From Aquificota bacterium (GTDB lineage Bacteria; Aquificota; Aquificia; Aquificales; Hydrogenothermaceae): a stretch of 41,504 nt of DNA. The notes beneath the pieces were generated by a model. That model was not told the DNA's origin. It saw only the letters and a program-made list of their open reading frames with translations, and searched no databases. The translations under genes and the position numbers were made by a program. The stretch covers positions 1 through 41,504 of the forward strand of contig JAADDZ010000028.1 in NCBI GenBank assembly GCA_013153635.1, in the 5' to 3' direction. This document shows positions 9,371-18,012 of the stretch, in pieces (position 1 is the first letter of the stretch; the number at the start of each line of letters is the position of its first letter).

Positions 9371-10388
9371 CTATCTTTTTCCTTTTTGTTAAAGACCTGT
9401 AAATCTCAAAAGATTCATAGGCGGCTCCTGTTTTTAGACTATCTTCTGCCATATCTACAGCATGTTTTAAATCTTCTGTTACACCGTAGGCTATCAAAAG
9501 AAGTCCTGCTGTAATCAAAGACCAGTTATTAAAAGGGGTTTGCTGATTTTTAAGTATCTGTAGACACAAGTTTGCATTTTCTTCTATAGATAACTGTTGT
9601 GATGTAGGAGTAGCCTCTATCTGTAACTCTTTAGGTCTTATAGTTAGACTAAATATTTTGTTTGTAACAATCTTTGTATCCTTGTTAGGAAAAGGCTCTA
9701 TCCCTCCTTCTAATCCTTTTACTACAAATATTTCCTTGTATCCAGAGTATAGACCTAACTGTATGTATTTAGATATATAAGGGTTATGAGCTACCCCTAC
9801 TATGACCTTTGTAGTTTTAAAAGGATTTAACATCTTCTCTACTGTATTTAGATAGTTCCTAAGACCAAATTCTTGTCTTTTTGGAAGTAAAGATGCTAAT
9901 TTTGGATTCATAAACTTCTGGTGATAAAAGGAAAATCCAGAAAGCTCTAAAGCCTTTAATATCTCATCAGGATTAGATATGTTTAAACAGCCCATAGCGT
10001 TTAAAATCTCGTGATAAGTAACTCCAAACTTAGAAGGTACTTTTTCATTCCCGTGACCTACTATTTTTATTCCAGCCCCAGTAGCTATAAATATAGAAGC
10101 AGGTAATATATGAACAGAACGGTTTTTTCCATCATAAGATACTGCTAAATCTAACGGACAAAGCTCGTCAGAATCTACAAAATCTACTTCTTCCTTTAGA
10201 GAGCTTAAAAAACCAAAAAGTTCTTCATCTGTCTCATACTTCATTCTCATTGCTCCCCAAAAATAACCTATCTGAATGTCTGTCGCTTCTGCGTTTAATA
10301 CCTTTTTATTTGCATCGTAAGCTTCTTCATAGGAAAGGTCTTTTGACCTCTCTTTTCCTACTCCTACCTTTTTCAAATATTGAATCAT
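9363..10388 (-). CDS. TrpD2-like (anthranilate phosphoribosyltransferase family) protein
   Basis: 341 residues with the glycosyltransferase family 3 fold, but most like TrpD2/YbiB proteins, not true TrpD. The TrpD motif GTGGD is replaced by a sequence around YDGKNRS, while the later [13 protein letters not shown] block (KHGN...SSKSG in TrpD) is kept. A tryptophan-pathway role is therefore doubtful; E. coli YbiB is known to bind nucleic acid. There are no trp genes around it. It is divergent from cobA across a 231-bp region holding the tandem operators, so it may belong to the same nitrogen regulon. I cannot name its reaction. Confidence 0.75.
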   Translation of the reverse strand: MIQYLKKVGVGKERSKDLSYEEAYDANKKVLNAEATDIQIGYFWGAMRMKYETDEELFGFLSSLKEEVDFVDSDELCPLDLAVSYDGKNRSVHILPASIFIATGAGIKIVGHGNEKVPSKFGVTYHEILNAMGCLNISNPDEILKALELSGFSFYHQKFMNPKLASLLPKRQEFGLRNYLNTVEKMLNPFKTTKVIVGVAHNPYISKYIQLGLYSGYKEIFVVKGLEGGIEPFPNKDTKIVTNKIFSLTIRPKELQIEATPTSQQLSIEENANLCLQILKNQQTPFNNWSLITAGLLLIAYGVTEDLKHAVDMAEDSLKTGAAYESFEIYRSLTKRKKIVT

Positions 10389-10438
10389 CTGCTAAATCCT
10401 CTTCAAAATTTATTCAGCCTAAATATAATTTTAAAAAT

Positions 10439-10467
10439 ATTCTATATTTTGTCTTCCCTTCGTTCAA
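10439..10467 (-). promoter_or_regulatory. Putative sigma-70-type promoter of the TrpD2-like gene
   Basis: On the minus strand TTGAAC (10467-10462) and TAGAAT (10444-10439) are 17 bp apart. The tandem palindromes lie just upstream, about 50-80 bp before the predicted start, a position from which a bound regulator could also affect this gene. Confidence 0.45.
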
Positions 10468-10481
10468 AGAACAAAATTCAA

Positions 10482-10509
10482 TTACAAAATTGTAATTACA
10501 AAATTGTAA
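10482..10509. promoter_or_regulatory. Tandem operator-like palindromes TTACAAAATTGTAA, copies 2 and 3
   Basis: Two identical 14-bp palindromes abut exactly (10482-10495 and 10496-10509). They match the single copy at 7813. The pair lies about 90 bp upstream of the sigma-54-like promoter at 10570, the usual distance for an enhancer-binding protein. The canonical NifA site TGT-N10-ACA is not matched, so the binding protein is inferred. Confidence 0.65.
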
Positions 10510-10569
10510 ATGTTACCAAAGTAGAAACAAAATTCCTAAGAATTTTAACACTTCTAGCGCTAAAACAAA

Positions 10570-10585
10570 TGGCATGAAAGTTTCG
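10570..10585 (+). promoter_or_regulatory. Putative sigma-54 promoter of the nitrate assimilation operon
   Basis: TGGCATG-AAAG-TTTCG aligns with the sigma-54 consensus TGGCACG-N4-TTGCA. The -24 GG is intact; the -12 GC reads TC. The predicted start near 10596 gives a leader of about 24 bases before the ATG at 10620. A 7-bp-arm inverted repeat (10529-10546) lies between it and the operators. The -12 mismatch keeps confidence moderate. Confidence 0.5.
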
Positions 10586-10619
10586 TATATATAGCTAAAA
10601 CCTTATAAAAGGAAAGCTA

Positions 10620-11381
10620 ATGAAAGGAAAAGTATACCTTGTAGGCTGTGGAACTGGAGACCCTGAATTACTTACAATAAAGGCTCTAAAAGCTTTTGAA
10701 ACAGCAGACATAGCATTTATAGACCATCTAGTAACTGATGATATAGTGTATCTTTTACCAAAAAGCACTAAAAAGTTTTACGTAGGGAAACAAAAAGATA
10801 AATCAAGCATCACCCAAAGCCAAATAAATAGACTTATGTATATTTTTGCAAAGGAAGGTTTTAACGTAGCAAGGCTAAAAAGCGGAGACCCTTTTGTATT
10901 TGGCAGAGGAGGGGAAGAACTTTTGTATCTTTTATCAAAAGAAATAGAAGTGGAAATCATTCCCGGAGTTTCTTCAGCTACAACTGCACCTTTATACGCT
11001 GGAATACCTGTAACTTTTAGAAATATTTCTACAGGTTTTTCTGTAGTATCAGCTTACTTATCTGGTAACAGATTTAATAAACAATGGATTCCTCTTTTGA
11101 AACTTAAAAATCATACAGTGGTAGTTTTGATGGGTTTGAGCAAAGTAAAGGAGATTGTTATTGAGATAAAAAAACAAAACATACCCTTAGAGACACCTGT
11201 AGCTGTAATTAGCAAAGCGTCTAGACCAGACCAGAAAATACATGTAGGTACAGTAACATCTCTAATAGAGATGTCTAAAAAAACAGATAAACCAGCTGTT
11301 TTAGTCTTTGGTGATACTGTTAGGATAAATCACCTCCTATCTAACACAACAAACAAAGGAGAACTAATATGGAAAAACTAA
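10620..11381 (+). CDS. cobA: Uroporphyrinogen-III C-methyltransferase
   Basis: 253-residue SAM-dependent methyltransferase of the SUMT family. The SAM loop VGCGTGDPELLT (8-19), LKSGDPFVFGRGGEE and EIIPGVSSATTAPLYAGIPVTFR are all characteristic. It methylates uroporphyrinogen III at C2 and C7 to precorrin-2, the siroheme precursor. It overlaps the start of nirA by 13 bp, and nirA needs siroheme, so cofactor supply is built into the operon. The start is backed by AAAAGGA upstream. A separate dehydrogenase/ferrochelatase (CysG-N or Met8-like) is not in the window. Confidence 0.95.
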   Translation: MKGKVYLVGCGTGDPELLTIKALKAFETADIAFIDHLVTDDIVYLLPKSTKKFYVGKQKDKSSITQSQINRLMYIFAKEGFNVARLKSGDPFVFGRGGEELLYLLSKEIEVEIIPGVSSATTAPLYAGIPVTFRNISTGFSVVSAYLSGNRFNKQWIPLLKLKNHTVVVLMGLSKVKEIVIEIKKQNIPLETPVAVISKASRPDQKIHVGTVTSLIEMSKKTDKPAVLVFGDTVRINHLLSNTTNKGELIWKN

Positions 11382-13309
11382 AAAAAATCTCTGAAGAAAG
11401 AAACAGAAGACTAAATAAAATAGAAAAATTAAAACAAGAACACTGTCCTAAAGAGACATGGGAAAAACTAGAATACTATGCAAGACACGGCTTTTCATCT
11501 ATCCCCCAGTATGACCTTGACTTTTTTCTAAAATGTTTTGGTATTTTTTACCGTCCTGCAACTCCAGAAAGGTTCATGCTTAGAGTAAGGATTCCCGGAG
11601 GAAAGCTAACACCCAAGCAGGCACAGAAGATTGGAGAGATAGCCCAAAGATATGGAAACGACTATATAGACCTAACTACGAGAATGCAAGTAGAACTTAG
11701 ATATTTGAGAATAGAAGATATTCCTACCATTTTAAAAGAATTAGAATCTGTCCAAATCACAACATTTCAAACCGGCGTAGACAACTTTAGAAACATCGTT
11801 CAAGACCCGCTAGATGGTATCGCATTCGATAATGTAATATCTACATGGGACTCCCTTTTAAAGATACAACAGATTTTTTTAAAAAAAGAAGAATGGATAT
11901 GTACTCTACCTAGAAAATTTAACATAGGTATATCTGGTTCTTACTCTAATAGATGCAATATCTACGGACATGATGCTTGTTTTGTACTTGCAGAAAAAGA
12001 CGGAATTTATGGATTCAATGTGTACCTAGGAGGTAAGGTTGGTGCAACCGCTCAACCTGCTGATGTCTTCCTCTTGGAAGAAGAGATACCTATTTTTTTC
12101 GAAGCTCTTGCAAAAATTTTCAAAACATATGGATTTAGAGACAGTAGAAACAAAAATCGTCTCAAATATATGATAGATGCTGTAGGTATGGAGGAGATTA
12201 TAGATGCTGTAAAACACGAAGCAAAAAGAAACTTTGAAAGTTCTGGAAACACTTTAACCTCTCTACAAGGTGGAGAAAAATCTGGGAAAATCCTTCTTAA
12301 AGATGGCACTTTTGCTGTTCATATGGTAGTCCCTTCAGGTATATTTAGTGGAACTGCAATGATACAAGCTTCTCAAATAGCCCAAGAGTATGGATATGGT
12401 ATTAGATTAACAGTTCAGCAAAATCTATACATAGTAGGTATTAAAGAAGAAGACTTTCAAAATGTCTTATCTCAACCTATTTATAAAACTTACAAAAATG
12501 TAAACTCTATATTTTTCAACGACCTTATAGCCTGTGCTGGTACTGAACACTGCCCCTTTGGAGTAATACCAAACAAACCTGATGCCATAGAGATGGCAGA
12601 GTATCTAACAGAAAAATTTCCTATAAACGATGGAAAAATCAGAATGTACTGGTCTGCATGTACTAAAGGCTGTGGTATTCATGGAGTAGGAGATTTAGGT
12701 TTTGTGGGAGTAAAATTCAAACAAGATAATCAAGCAGTTCTAGGGGTAGACATATATTACGGAGGAACGATAACAGGAGAATCACAAGAAGGAAAAGTAC
12801 TATTTAAAAACATATCCCTCGACAGAGCAAAGGAGATAGTAGAAGAGATTGTACAGATTTACATCAACCTAAAGAACCCAAAAGAGAGTTTCGAGAACTT
12901 TTACAAAAGAATTTTAAGCAAAGTATCAAAAGAAGCGTTTAGATTCATAGTACTGTTTAATAACATCGTAAAAGAGGTTTTCCCACATCTAAAACTAGAA
13001 CTAAATCACATGATAATTGGGAAATCTTCAGAAGAAGAAGAGATATTTATATTAGGATACCAGCTTTACAAAAAAGCCACAGGAAAAAGCCCTTACACAA
13101 GAGCAAACATACTACAAATATATGATGAACCAGAACCAGAAAAACCATCAAAACTAAACCCAGAAATCCCTAAAGAATTAGATAACATCATTCTAAAGAT
13201 GATTACAAAAAACCCCCACAAAAGATACAAAGTATTTACAGAGATAGAAGCAGATTTAAAACAGATAGAGAGGCTAAAGGAGGGTTTTAATGCAATTGGA
13301 AAACTTTAA
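11369..13309 (+). CDS. nirA: Ferredoxin-type nitrite reductase with a kinase C-lobe-like C-terminal extension
   Basis: 646 residues; known NirA/sulfite reductases are near 510-570. Residues 1-535 are a complete enzyme of this family: a ferredoxin-like half-domain (FMLRVRIPGGKLTPKQ, LTTRMQVELR), a central catalytic half, and the siroheme/4Fe-4S ligands C389-X5-C395 and C431-X3-C435. It reduces nitrite to ammonia with ferredoxin electrons; sulfite reductase is the alternative, but operon context favours nitrite. Residues about 556-635 resemble the end of bacterial Hanks-type kinases: FILGYQLYKKATGKSPY (helix F region), a Pro-rich spacer, then IPKELDNIILKMITKNPHKRY with the buried Arg, and an ADL-type end. 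The kinase N-lobe, HRD and DFG are absent, so it cannot phosphorylate. AAAGGAG supports the start. It overlaps both neighbours (13 and 20 bp). Confidence 0.92.
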   Translation: MEKLKKISEERNRRLNKIEKLKQEHCPKETWEKLEYYARHGFSSIPQYDLDFFLKCFGIFYRPATPERFMLRVRIPGGKLTPKQAQKIGEIAQRYGNDYIDLTTRMQVELRYLRIEDIPTILKELESVQITTFQTGVDNFRNIVQDPLDGIAFDNVISTWDSLLKIQQIFLKKEEWICTLPRKFNIGISGSYSNRCNIYGHDACFVLAEKDGIYGFNVYLGGKVGATAQPADVFLLEEEIPIFFEALAKIFKTYGFRDSRNKNRLKYMIDAVGMEEIIDAVKHEAKRNFESSGNTLTSLQGGEKSGKILLKDGTFAVHMVVPSGIFSGTAMIQASQIAQEYGYGIRLTVQQNLYIVGIKEEDFQNVLSQPIYKTYKNVNSIFFNDLIACAGTEHCPFGVIPNKPDAIEMAEYLTEKFPINDGKIRMYWSACTKGCGIHGVGDLGFVGVKFKQDNQAVLGVDIYYGGTITGESQEGKVLFKNISLDRAKEIVEEIVQIYINLKNPKESFENFYKRILSKVSKEAFRFIVLFNNIVKEVFPHLKLELNHMIIGKSSEEEEIFILGYQLYKKATGKSPYTRANILQIYDEPEPEKPSKLNPEIPKELDNIILKMITKNPHKRYKVFTEIEADLKQIERLKEGFNAIGKL

Positions 13310-14606
13310 AATCAAAGGAAGTCCTACTACAGGACTTATTATGGCAACTTTTGGTTTTTTTATTGGTTTTGCGGCTGTTTCCCTTTATGCTCCCGTTGCA
13401 AAAAACCTCAAAGATATTTTGGGATTGTCTGGCTTTTTGATGGGACTACTAGTAGCCGCTCCTAACTTAACAGGTTCTTTACTTAGAATACCTTTTGCCG
13501 CGTGGGTAGATAAGGTTGGAGGGAAAATACCTCTTGCCACTCTTTTGATTCTATCTGTAATAGGAATGGCTGGTTTATCCACCCTTCTATATCTCTATTA
13601 TCCAGAGTTAACACCTTCGATGTATTGGCTGATACTGTTTTTTGGTTTTTTAAGTGGTTGTGGAATAGCTACCTTCTCTGTAGGGATAGCCCAGACAGCT
13701 TATTGGTTTCCAGAAAAAAAACAAGGGTTTGCTCTTGGTGTTTATGCAGGAATTGGAAATTTAGCCCCGGGAATATTTGGAATGTTACTTCCCTTCGCCC
13801 TAAAAGAGATAGGGCTAACCACCTCGTATATTCTGTGGTTTTTATTTTTATTAGCTGGAACAGTTATCTATATACTATTCGCAAAAGATGCTCCCTATTT
13901 TCAGCTTGTAAAAGCTGGAGTTCCTAGAGAGGAAGCTGTAAGAAAGGCAAAAGAACTAGGACAAGAACTAATCCCTACTGGAAGTTTAATCCAATCTCTA
14001 AAAAACTCTGCAAAACATATAGAAACATGGGCGTTAGTCGCCCTTTATTTTACCTCCTTTGGTGGATTTTTAGCTCTTACTGGTTGGTTTATAGTTTTTT
14101 GGGTTCAAAGTTATGATATTGAACTTCGACAGGCAGGTCTACTTATGGCGTTTGGCTTTTCTCTACTTGCATCAGTTATAAGGATTTTTGGTGGTTGGCT
14201 GTCTGACAAAATAGGTGGAGAACTAGTATCTATAATGGCTTTCTCCTTAGTTTTAATAGGAGCTTTCATAATAATCTTAGCAGGAAACAGCAACTTCCCC
14301 CTTTCTATATCTGGAGAAATAGTAATGGGAGCTGGTATGGGTATAGCAAATGGAGCGGTATTTAAACTTGTTCCTAAATATGTTCCCCATGCTACAGGAG
14401 GAGCGGCTGGTTGGGTTGGAGGACTTGGAGCTTTTGGTGGATTCGTAGTACCTCCGATACTAGGATTGTTTGTTCAAGGAATGGGGAATATAGGATATTC
14501 AAGAGGGTTTGTAGTTTATATAGTTTTAGCGTTAAGCGCTATCGTTATCTCTTCTCTACTTTGGAAAGCTTATGGAAAAGAGATAAATAAACCAATAGAG
14601 GAGTAA
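13290..14606 (+). CDS. narK: Nitrate/nitrite transporter (MFS, NarK/NasA type)
   Basis: 438-residue major facilitator protein with about twelve membrane segments. It begins with the NarK-type segment GLIMATFGFFIGFAAVSLYAPVAK, has the loop motif AAWVDKVGGK between helices 2 and 3, and contains two Gly-rich signatures of nitrate porters, near residues 150-170 (GVYAGIGNLAPGIFG) and 360-385 (GGAAGWVGGLGAFGGFV). It is expected to import nitrate, possibly also export or import nitrite. It starts inside the end of nirA after a strong AAAGGAGGG site and ends three bases before narB, so the four-gene operon is translationally coupled. Confidence 0.93.
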   Translation: MQLENFKIKGSPTTGLIMATFGFFIGFAAVSLYAPVAKNLKDILGLSGFLMGLLVAAPNLTGSLLRIPFAAWVDKVGGKIPLATLLILSVIGMAGLSTLLYLYYPELTPSMYWLILFFGFLSGCGIATFSVGIAQTAYWFPEKKQGFALGVYAGIGNLAPGIFGMLLPFALKEIGLTTSYILWFLFLLAGTVIYILFAKDAPYFQLVKAGVPREEAVRKAKELGQELIPTGSLIQSLKNSAKHIETWALVALYFTSFGGFLALTGWFIVFWVQSYDIELRQAGLLMAFGFSLLASVIRIFGGWLSDKIGGELVSIMAFSLVLIGAFIIILAGNSNFPLSISGEIVMGAGMGIANGAVFKLVPKYVPHATGGAAGWVGGLGAFGGFVVPPILGLFVQGMGNIGYSRGFVVYIVLALSAIVISSLLWKAYGKEINKPIEE

Positions 14607-14609
14607 AAA

Positions 14610-17087
14610 ATGAATGAACTGTTAGCAAAAGTCCAATGTCCCTACTGTGGGGTAGGGTGTGGATTGGATATTGTAAAAGACAAAAAAGGAAGAATAAAGG
14701 TAAAAGGAGACTACAGTCACCCCTCTTCTAAAGGTGATATATGTATAAAACCTATCCCCCTTCCCAAGGTTATGGACATTGGAAGAGTACCAGCACCTTT
14801 GTACAGAGAAAGTAAAAAAGAGGAATTTAGAGAAATATCTTGGGAAGAAGCATTTGATATTATTGTACAAAAATTAAAACAGAACAAACCAGACGAAAAC
14901 TATTTTTACCTATCTGGTCAGCTTTTTACAGAAGATATTTATGTGATAAACAAATTTATAAAAGGTTTTATAAAAACAAACAATGTAGATGCAAACTCTA
15001 GATTATGTATGACTTCTGCAGTCATGGGTTATAAACTCGCATTTGGTTCTGATGGTCCTCCTGCCTCATTTGAAGACATAGACTATGCTGATGCTTTTGT
15101 ACTGGCAGGTTCTAATGCCGCATGGACTCACCCTGTTGCATTTAAACGTATGTTAAAAAGGAAAAAAAGTAACCCAGATACAGTAATCGTAGCGATAGAC
15201 CCAGTATATACAGAAACAGCAGAGAAGGCAGACATATGGATACCTATAAAACCGGGAACAGATACAGTGCTGTTCAATAGTGTCCTGTACTTGTTAAATG
15301 AGAAAGGTTGGATAGATAAAAACTTTATACAAAATCATACAGAAGGTTTTGAAGAAGCGTTAGAAGAAGCCAAAAATTACCCTCCCGAGATAGCTTCCAA
15401 GATATGTGACATAGACCCCCAGCTTATAGAGATACTAGCACAGATATATGGAAAGAGGAAAAAAGTCCTTTCCTTTTGGACAATGGGATTAAACCAATCT
15501 TCAAATGGAACAATGAAAAATATAGCTCTTATAAATCTACATCTTGCAACTGGGAGATTAAACGAAAAAGGAAGTCCTTTCTCTCTCACTGGTCAACCAA
15601 ATGCAATGGGAGGAAGAGAAGTAGGATATTTAGTAAATGGACTTCCCGGATACAGAGATGTTAGGAATGAAGAAGATAGAAATTTTATCGAAAAGTTTTG
15701 GAAAATACCAAAAGGGAGTATAAACCCCAAACCGGGAAAAACAGTAGTAGAAATAATAAACCACATGTTAACAGGAGAAATAAAACTGTTCTGGATTGTA
15801 TGTACAAATCCAGCTGTTACTATGCCCAACTTAGAAAAATTTTGGAAAGCTCTAGAAAACACATTTGTAATAGTCCAAGACGCCTACCTCACTGATAGTA
15901 TGGACTTTGCTAATTTAGTTTTACCAGCTACCCAATGGGGAGAAAAAGAAGGTGTAATGACAGGCTCTGATAGGACTGTAACCTTTAATCAAAAATTCAA
16001 ACAGCCTCCACCTCAATGTAAACATGACTGGGAAATATTCGCAGAAATAGCAAAAAGGCTCGGTTGGGAAAAATGGTTCAGCTATGAAACCAGCGAAGAT
16101 ATATTCAATGAATACAAAAAATCTACTTCTGGAAGACTCTGTGATATATCAGAGTTTTCATATGAACAGCTTCCAAAACAGTGGGGAGGTAAATGGCTGT
16201 ATAAAAATCTAGAATTCAAAACCCCTTCGAAAAAGGCAAAATTCAACCGTGCAGTATACCAACCACCAGCAGATAGATTAGATTATCCCTTTAGTTTTAT
16301 CTTAACCACTGGAAGAACCAAAAAACAATGGCATACTATGACAAGAACAGGGAAATCATTTGAACTAGTAAGAGGAGAAGACGAACCATATATAATGATA
16401 AATGAAGATGACGCTTACGAACTTGGAATAATAGATGGAGACTACATTACAGTAGAATCCCCAAGAGGAAAAATATACATAAAAGCAAAAATCGCAGATA
16501 TTAAGAAAGGAGTAGCCTTTGCACCATTTGGATACGGACTTATGTATCACTACCCTACAAACATAGTAGTATCAGATGCTCTAGACCCTATATCAAAAGA
16601 GCCAGAACTTAAATTTTCTGCTATATATATAAAAGCAAAGAAAAAGAAGATAGCCTCTTTATCTCTAGACAGTAAAGAACTTTTAAAAAGCTCCTTACCA
16701 AAGATAAAAGATACTTTAGACACTGTTTTAGAGAAGATGTACGACTCCCTATTTGAGTTGTACCCAGAGTTAAAAAATATGTTTACCTCACCTATAAAAG
16801 AAGTATCAAAAAAACAGGCAAGCTTACTTATAGAGTTTGCACAAAACATCGACAATATAGAAAACCTAGAACCTAAAATAGAAAAAGTAGTTTATACCCA
16901 CATAAAGAAAAAAGTCCAACCGAAACATTACGCCTTATTTGCAAAAGAGTTCATTAAAACTCTAAAAGAGTATACAGACCTTGATGATGCCCAGATAGAA
17001 GCTTGGAAGGAAGGATACAACTACATAGCAAACATCTTAAGTGCAAAAGAAAAAAGGATTTACGAGAAGAATCTACTAACTAAATAG
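14610..17087 (+). CDS. narB: Assimilatory nitrate reductase fused to a C-terminal globin domain
   Basis: 825 residues. Residues 1-675 are a molybdopterin nitrate reductase of the Nas/NarB type: the 4Fe-4S ligands C10, C13, C17, C45; the NSRLCMTSAVMGYK segment holding the Mo-ligand Cys; FTLTGQPNAMGGREVG-like and TGRTKKQWHTMTRTG cofactor-binding blocks. It reduces nitrate to nitrite in the cytoplasm. Residues about 681-822 are a globin of the flavohemoglobin class: KMYDSLFELYPELKNMF with Tyr711 (B10), Gln736 (E7), and proximal His764 (F8) in VYTHIKKKVQPKHY, ending WKEGYNYIANILSAKEKRIYE. All three heme-pocket residues are kept. There is no flavin reductase domain. The fusion is in one uninterrupted frame. 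GAGGAG supports the start. It is the last gene before a terminator. What the globin does here (NO removal, O2 binding or sensing) is inference. Confidence 0.93.
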   Translation: MNELLAKVQCPYCGVGCGLDIVKDKKGRIKVKGDYSHPSSKGDICIKPIPLPKVMDIGRVPAPLYRESKKEEFREISWEEAFDIIVQKLKQNKPDENYFYLSGQLFTEDIYVINKFIKGFIKTNNVDANSRLCMTSAVMGYKLAFGSDGPPASFEDIDYADAFVLAGSNAAWTHPVAFKRMLKRKKSNPDTVIVAIDPVYTETAEKADIWIPIKPGTDTVLFNSVLYLLNEKGWIDKNFIQNHTEGFEEALEEAKNYPPEIASKICDIDPQLIEILAQIYGKRKKVLSFWTMGLNQSSNGTMKNIALINLHLATGRLNEKGSPFSLTGQPNAMGGREVGYLVNGLPGYRDVRNEEDRNFIEKFWKIPKGSINPKPGKTVVEIINHMLTGEIKLFWIVCTNPAVTMPNLEKFWKALENTFVIVQDAYLTDSMDFANLVLPATQWGEKEGVMTGSDRTVTFNQKFKQPPPQCKHDWEIFAEIAKRLGWEKWFSYETSEDIFNEYKKSTSGRLCDISEFSYEQLPKQWGGKWLYKNLEFKTPSKKAKFNRAVYQPPADRLDYPFSFILTTGRTKKQWHTMTRTGKSFELVRGEDEPYIMINEDDAYELGIIDGDYITVESPRGKIYIKAKIADIKKGVAFAPFGYGLMYHYPTNIVVSDALDPISKEPELKFSAIYIKAKKKKIASLSLDSKELLKSSLPKIKDTLDTVLEKMYDSLFELYPELKNMFTSPIKEVSKKQASLLIEFAQNIDNIENLEPKIEKVVYTHIKKKVQPKHYALFAKEFIKTLKEYTDLDDAQIEAWKEGYNYIANILSAKEKRIYEKNLLTK

Positions 17088-17088
17088 A

Positions 17089-17112
17089 GGGGCAAAAAGC
17101 CCCCTTTTTTTT
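17089..17112 (+). terminator. Rho-independent terminator of the nitrate operon
   Basis: GGGGC (17089-17093), loop AAAAA, GCCCC (17099-17103), then a run of T. It follows the narB stop directly. In the opposite direction there is no good T-tract, so it probably serves only the plus strand. Confidence 0.9.
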
Positions 17113-17113
17113 C

Positions 17114-17968
17114 TTATAAAAGGGCACCTGATAACTCTTCTAACTTGCCAGTAATAAGTAAAATACCTATAAATATCAGCAGTAACCCACCAACTATCTC
17201 AATAACAGAAAAGTACCTTCTTATAAAGTTAAAAAATCTAAAAAACTGGTCGATAGCCGCCGCTGTAATAATAAAAGGAATACCTAAACCCATAGAAAAA
17301 GCAAACAGCAAAACTATACCCTGTATAACAGTTTCCTGCTGTGAAGCATAAAGGAGTATAGCTCCTAAGACAGGACCGATACAAGGAGACCAGCCAAAAG
17401 CAAAGGCTATACCTACTATAAAAGCTCCAATAATTCCCGGCGGTTTTTTCTTCACCTGTGTCTGTTTTACTTCGTAAAGAACCTTATATATACCTGAATA
17501 ATAAAAAGCTAACAGACCTAATCCAGTAGCAAGAATCCATATAAAATCATTTAGGTAATCTTTTGTAGTTATAAGTCCATACCCATACAAAATAGCAGAA
17601 AAAGACAAAAACAGGTAAAGCCATTGTTTAGCTCGTGGGGACAGGAAAATACCTGTAAAGTGAACCCCTAGTAGAATAACAAGAACCCCAGCAACTTTTG
17701 AGATTATATATTTATACTCTTGTAAAAGCTGACCAATAAAAGTAGCCGCCGCTCCCATCATAGTAAATACAAGAGAAAACCCAATAACAAAAGCTATTGC
17801 CGCATACACTACCTTCCAATCTCTCTTTTGAGGAGAAGAAGAAACAGTGCTAGCTGATACACCAGAGATATAAGCTATATATCCGGGAATGATTGGAAGA
17901 ACACAAGGAGATACGAAAGCCAAAATACCAGCCAAAAAAGCCGCAAAAACCGAAATCTGCTGTTCCAT
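17114..17968 (-). CDS. ccdA: Cytochrome c biogenesis / thiol-reductant membrane protein CcdA
   Basis: 284 residues, six or more membrane segments, DsbD-beta/CcdA family. The two redox cysteines are in the conserved sites FVSPCVLPIIPGYIAYISG (C22) and GWSPCIGPVLGAILLYAS (C196). Such proteins carry electrons from cytoplasmic thioredoxin to the outside for cytochrome c maturation or disulfide reduction. Length is slightly above the shortest CcdA forms. It is separated by 99 bp from the upstream gene and has its own promoter with a CRP/FNR-type palindrome (18037-18052). It converges on the nitrate operon. Confidence 0.93.
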   Translation of the reverse strand: MEQQISVFAAFLAGILAFVSPCVLPIIPGYIAYISGVSASTVSSSPQKRDWKVVYAAIAFVIGFSLVFTMMGAAATFIGQLLQEYKYIISKVAGVLVILLGVHFTGIFLSPRAKQWLYLFLSFSAILYGYGLITTKDYLNDFIWILATGLGLLAFYYSGIYKVLYEVKQTQVKKKPPGIIGAFIVGIAFAFGWSPCIGPVLGAILLYASQQETVIQGIVLLFAFSMGLGIPFIITAAAIDQFFRFFNFIRRYFSVIEIVGGLLLIFIGILLITGKLEELSGALL

Positions 17969-18012
17969 ATTTTTCTCCTAATTTATTTTTAACAACCTTA
18001 CCAAAGTATATG

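Noticed and set aside
9363-10388. Tryptophan biosynthetic TrpD
   Set aside because: The GTGGD motif is lost and no trp genes are nearby; TrpD2/YbiB-like is a better fit.
10482-10520. Canonical NifA enhancer TGT-N10-ACA
   Set aside because: No TGT/ACA pair with 10-bp spacing fits; the sites are ACA-N4-TGT palindromes instead.
11369-11381. Frameshift between cobA and nirA
   Set aside because: The 13-bp overlap has a good AAAGGAG site and both proteins are complete; it is normal translational coupling.
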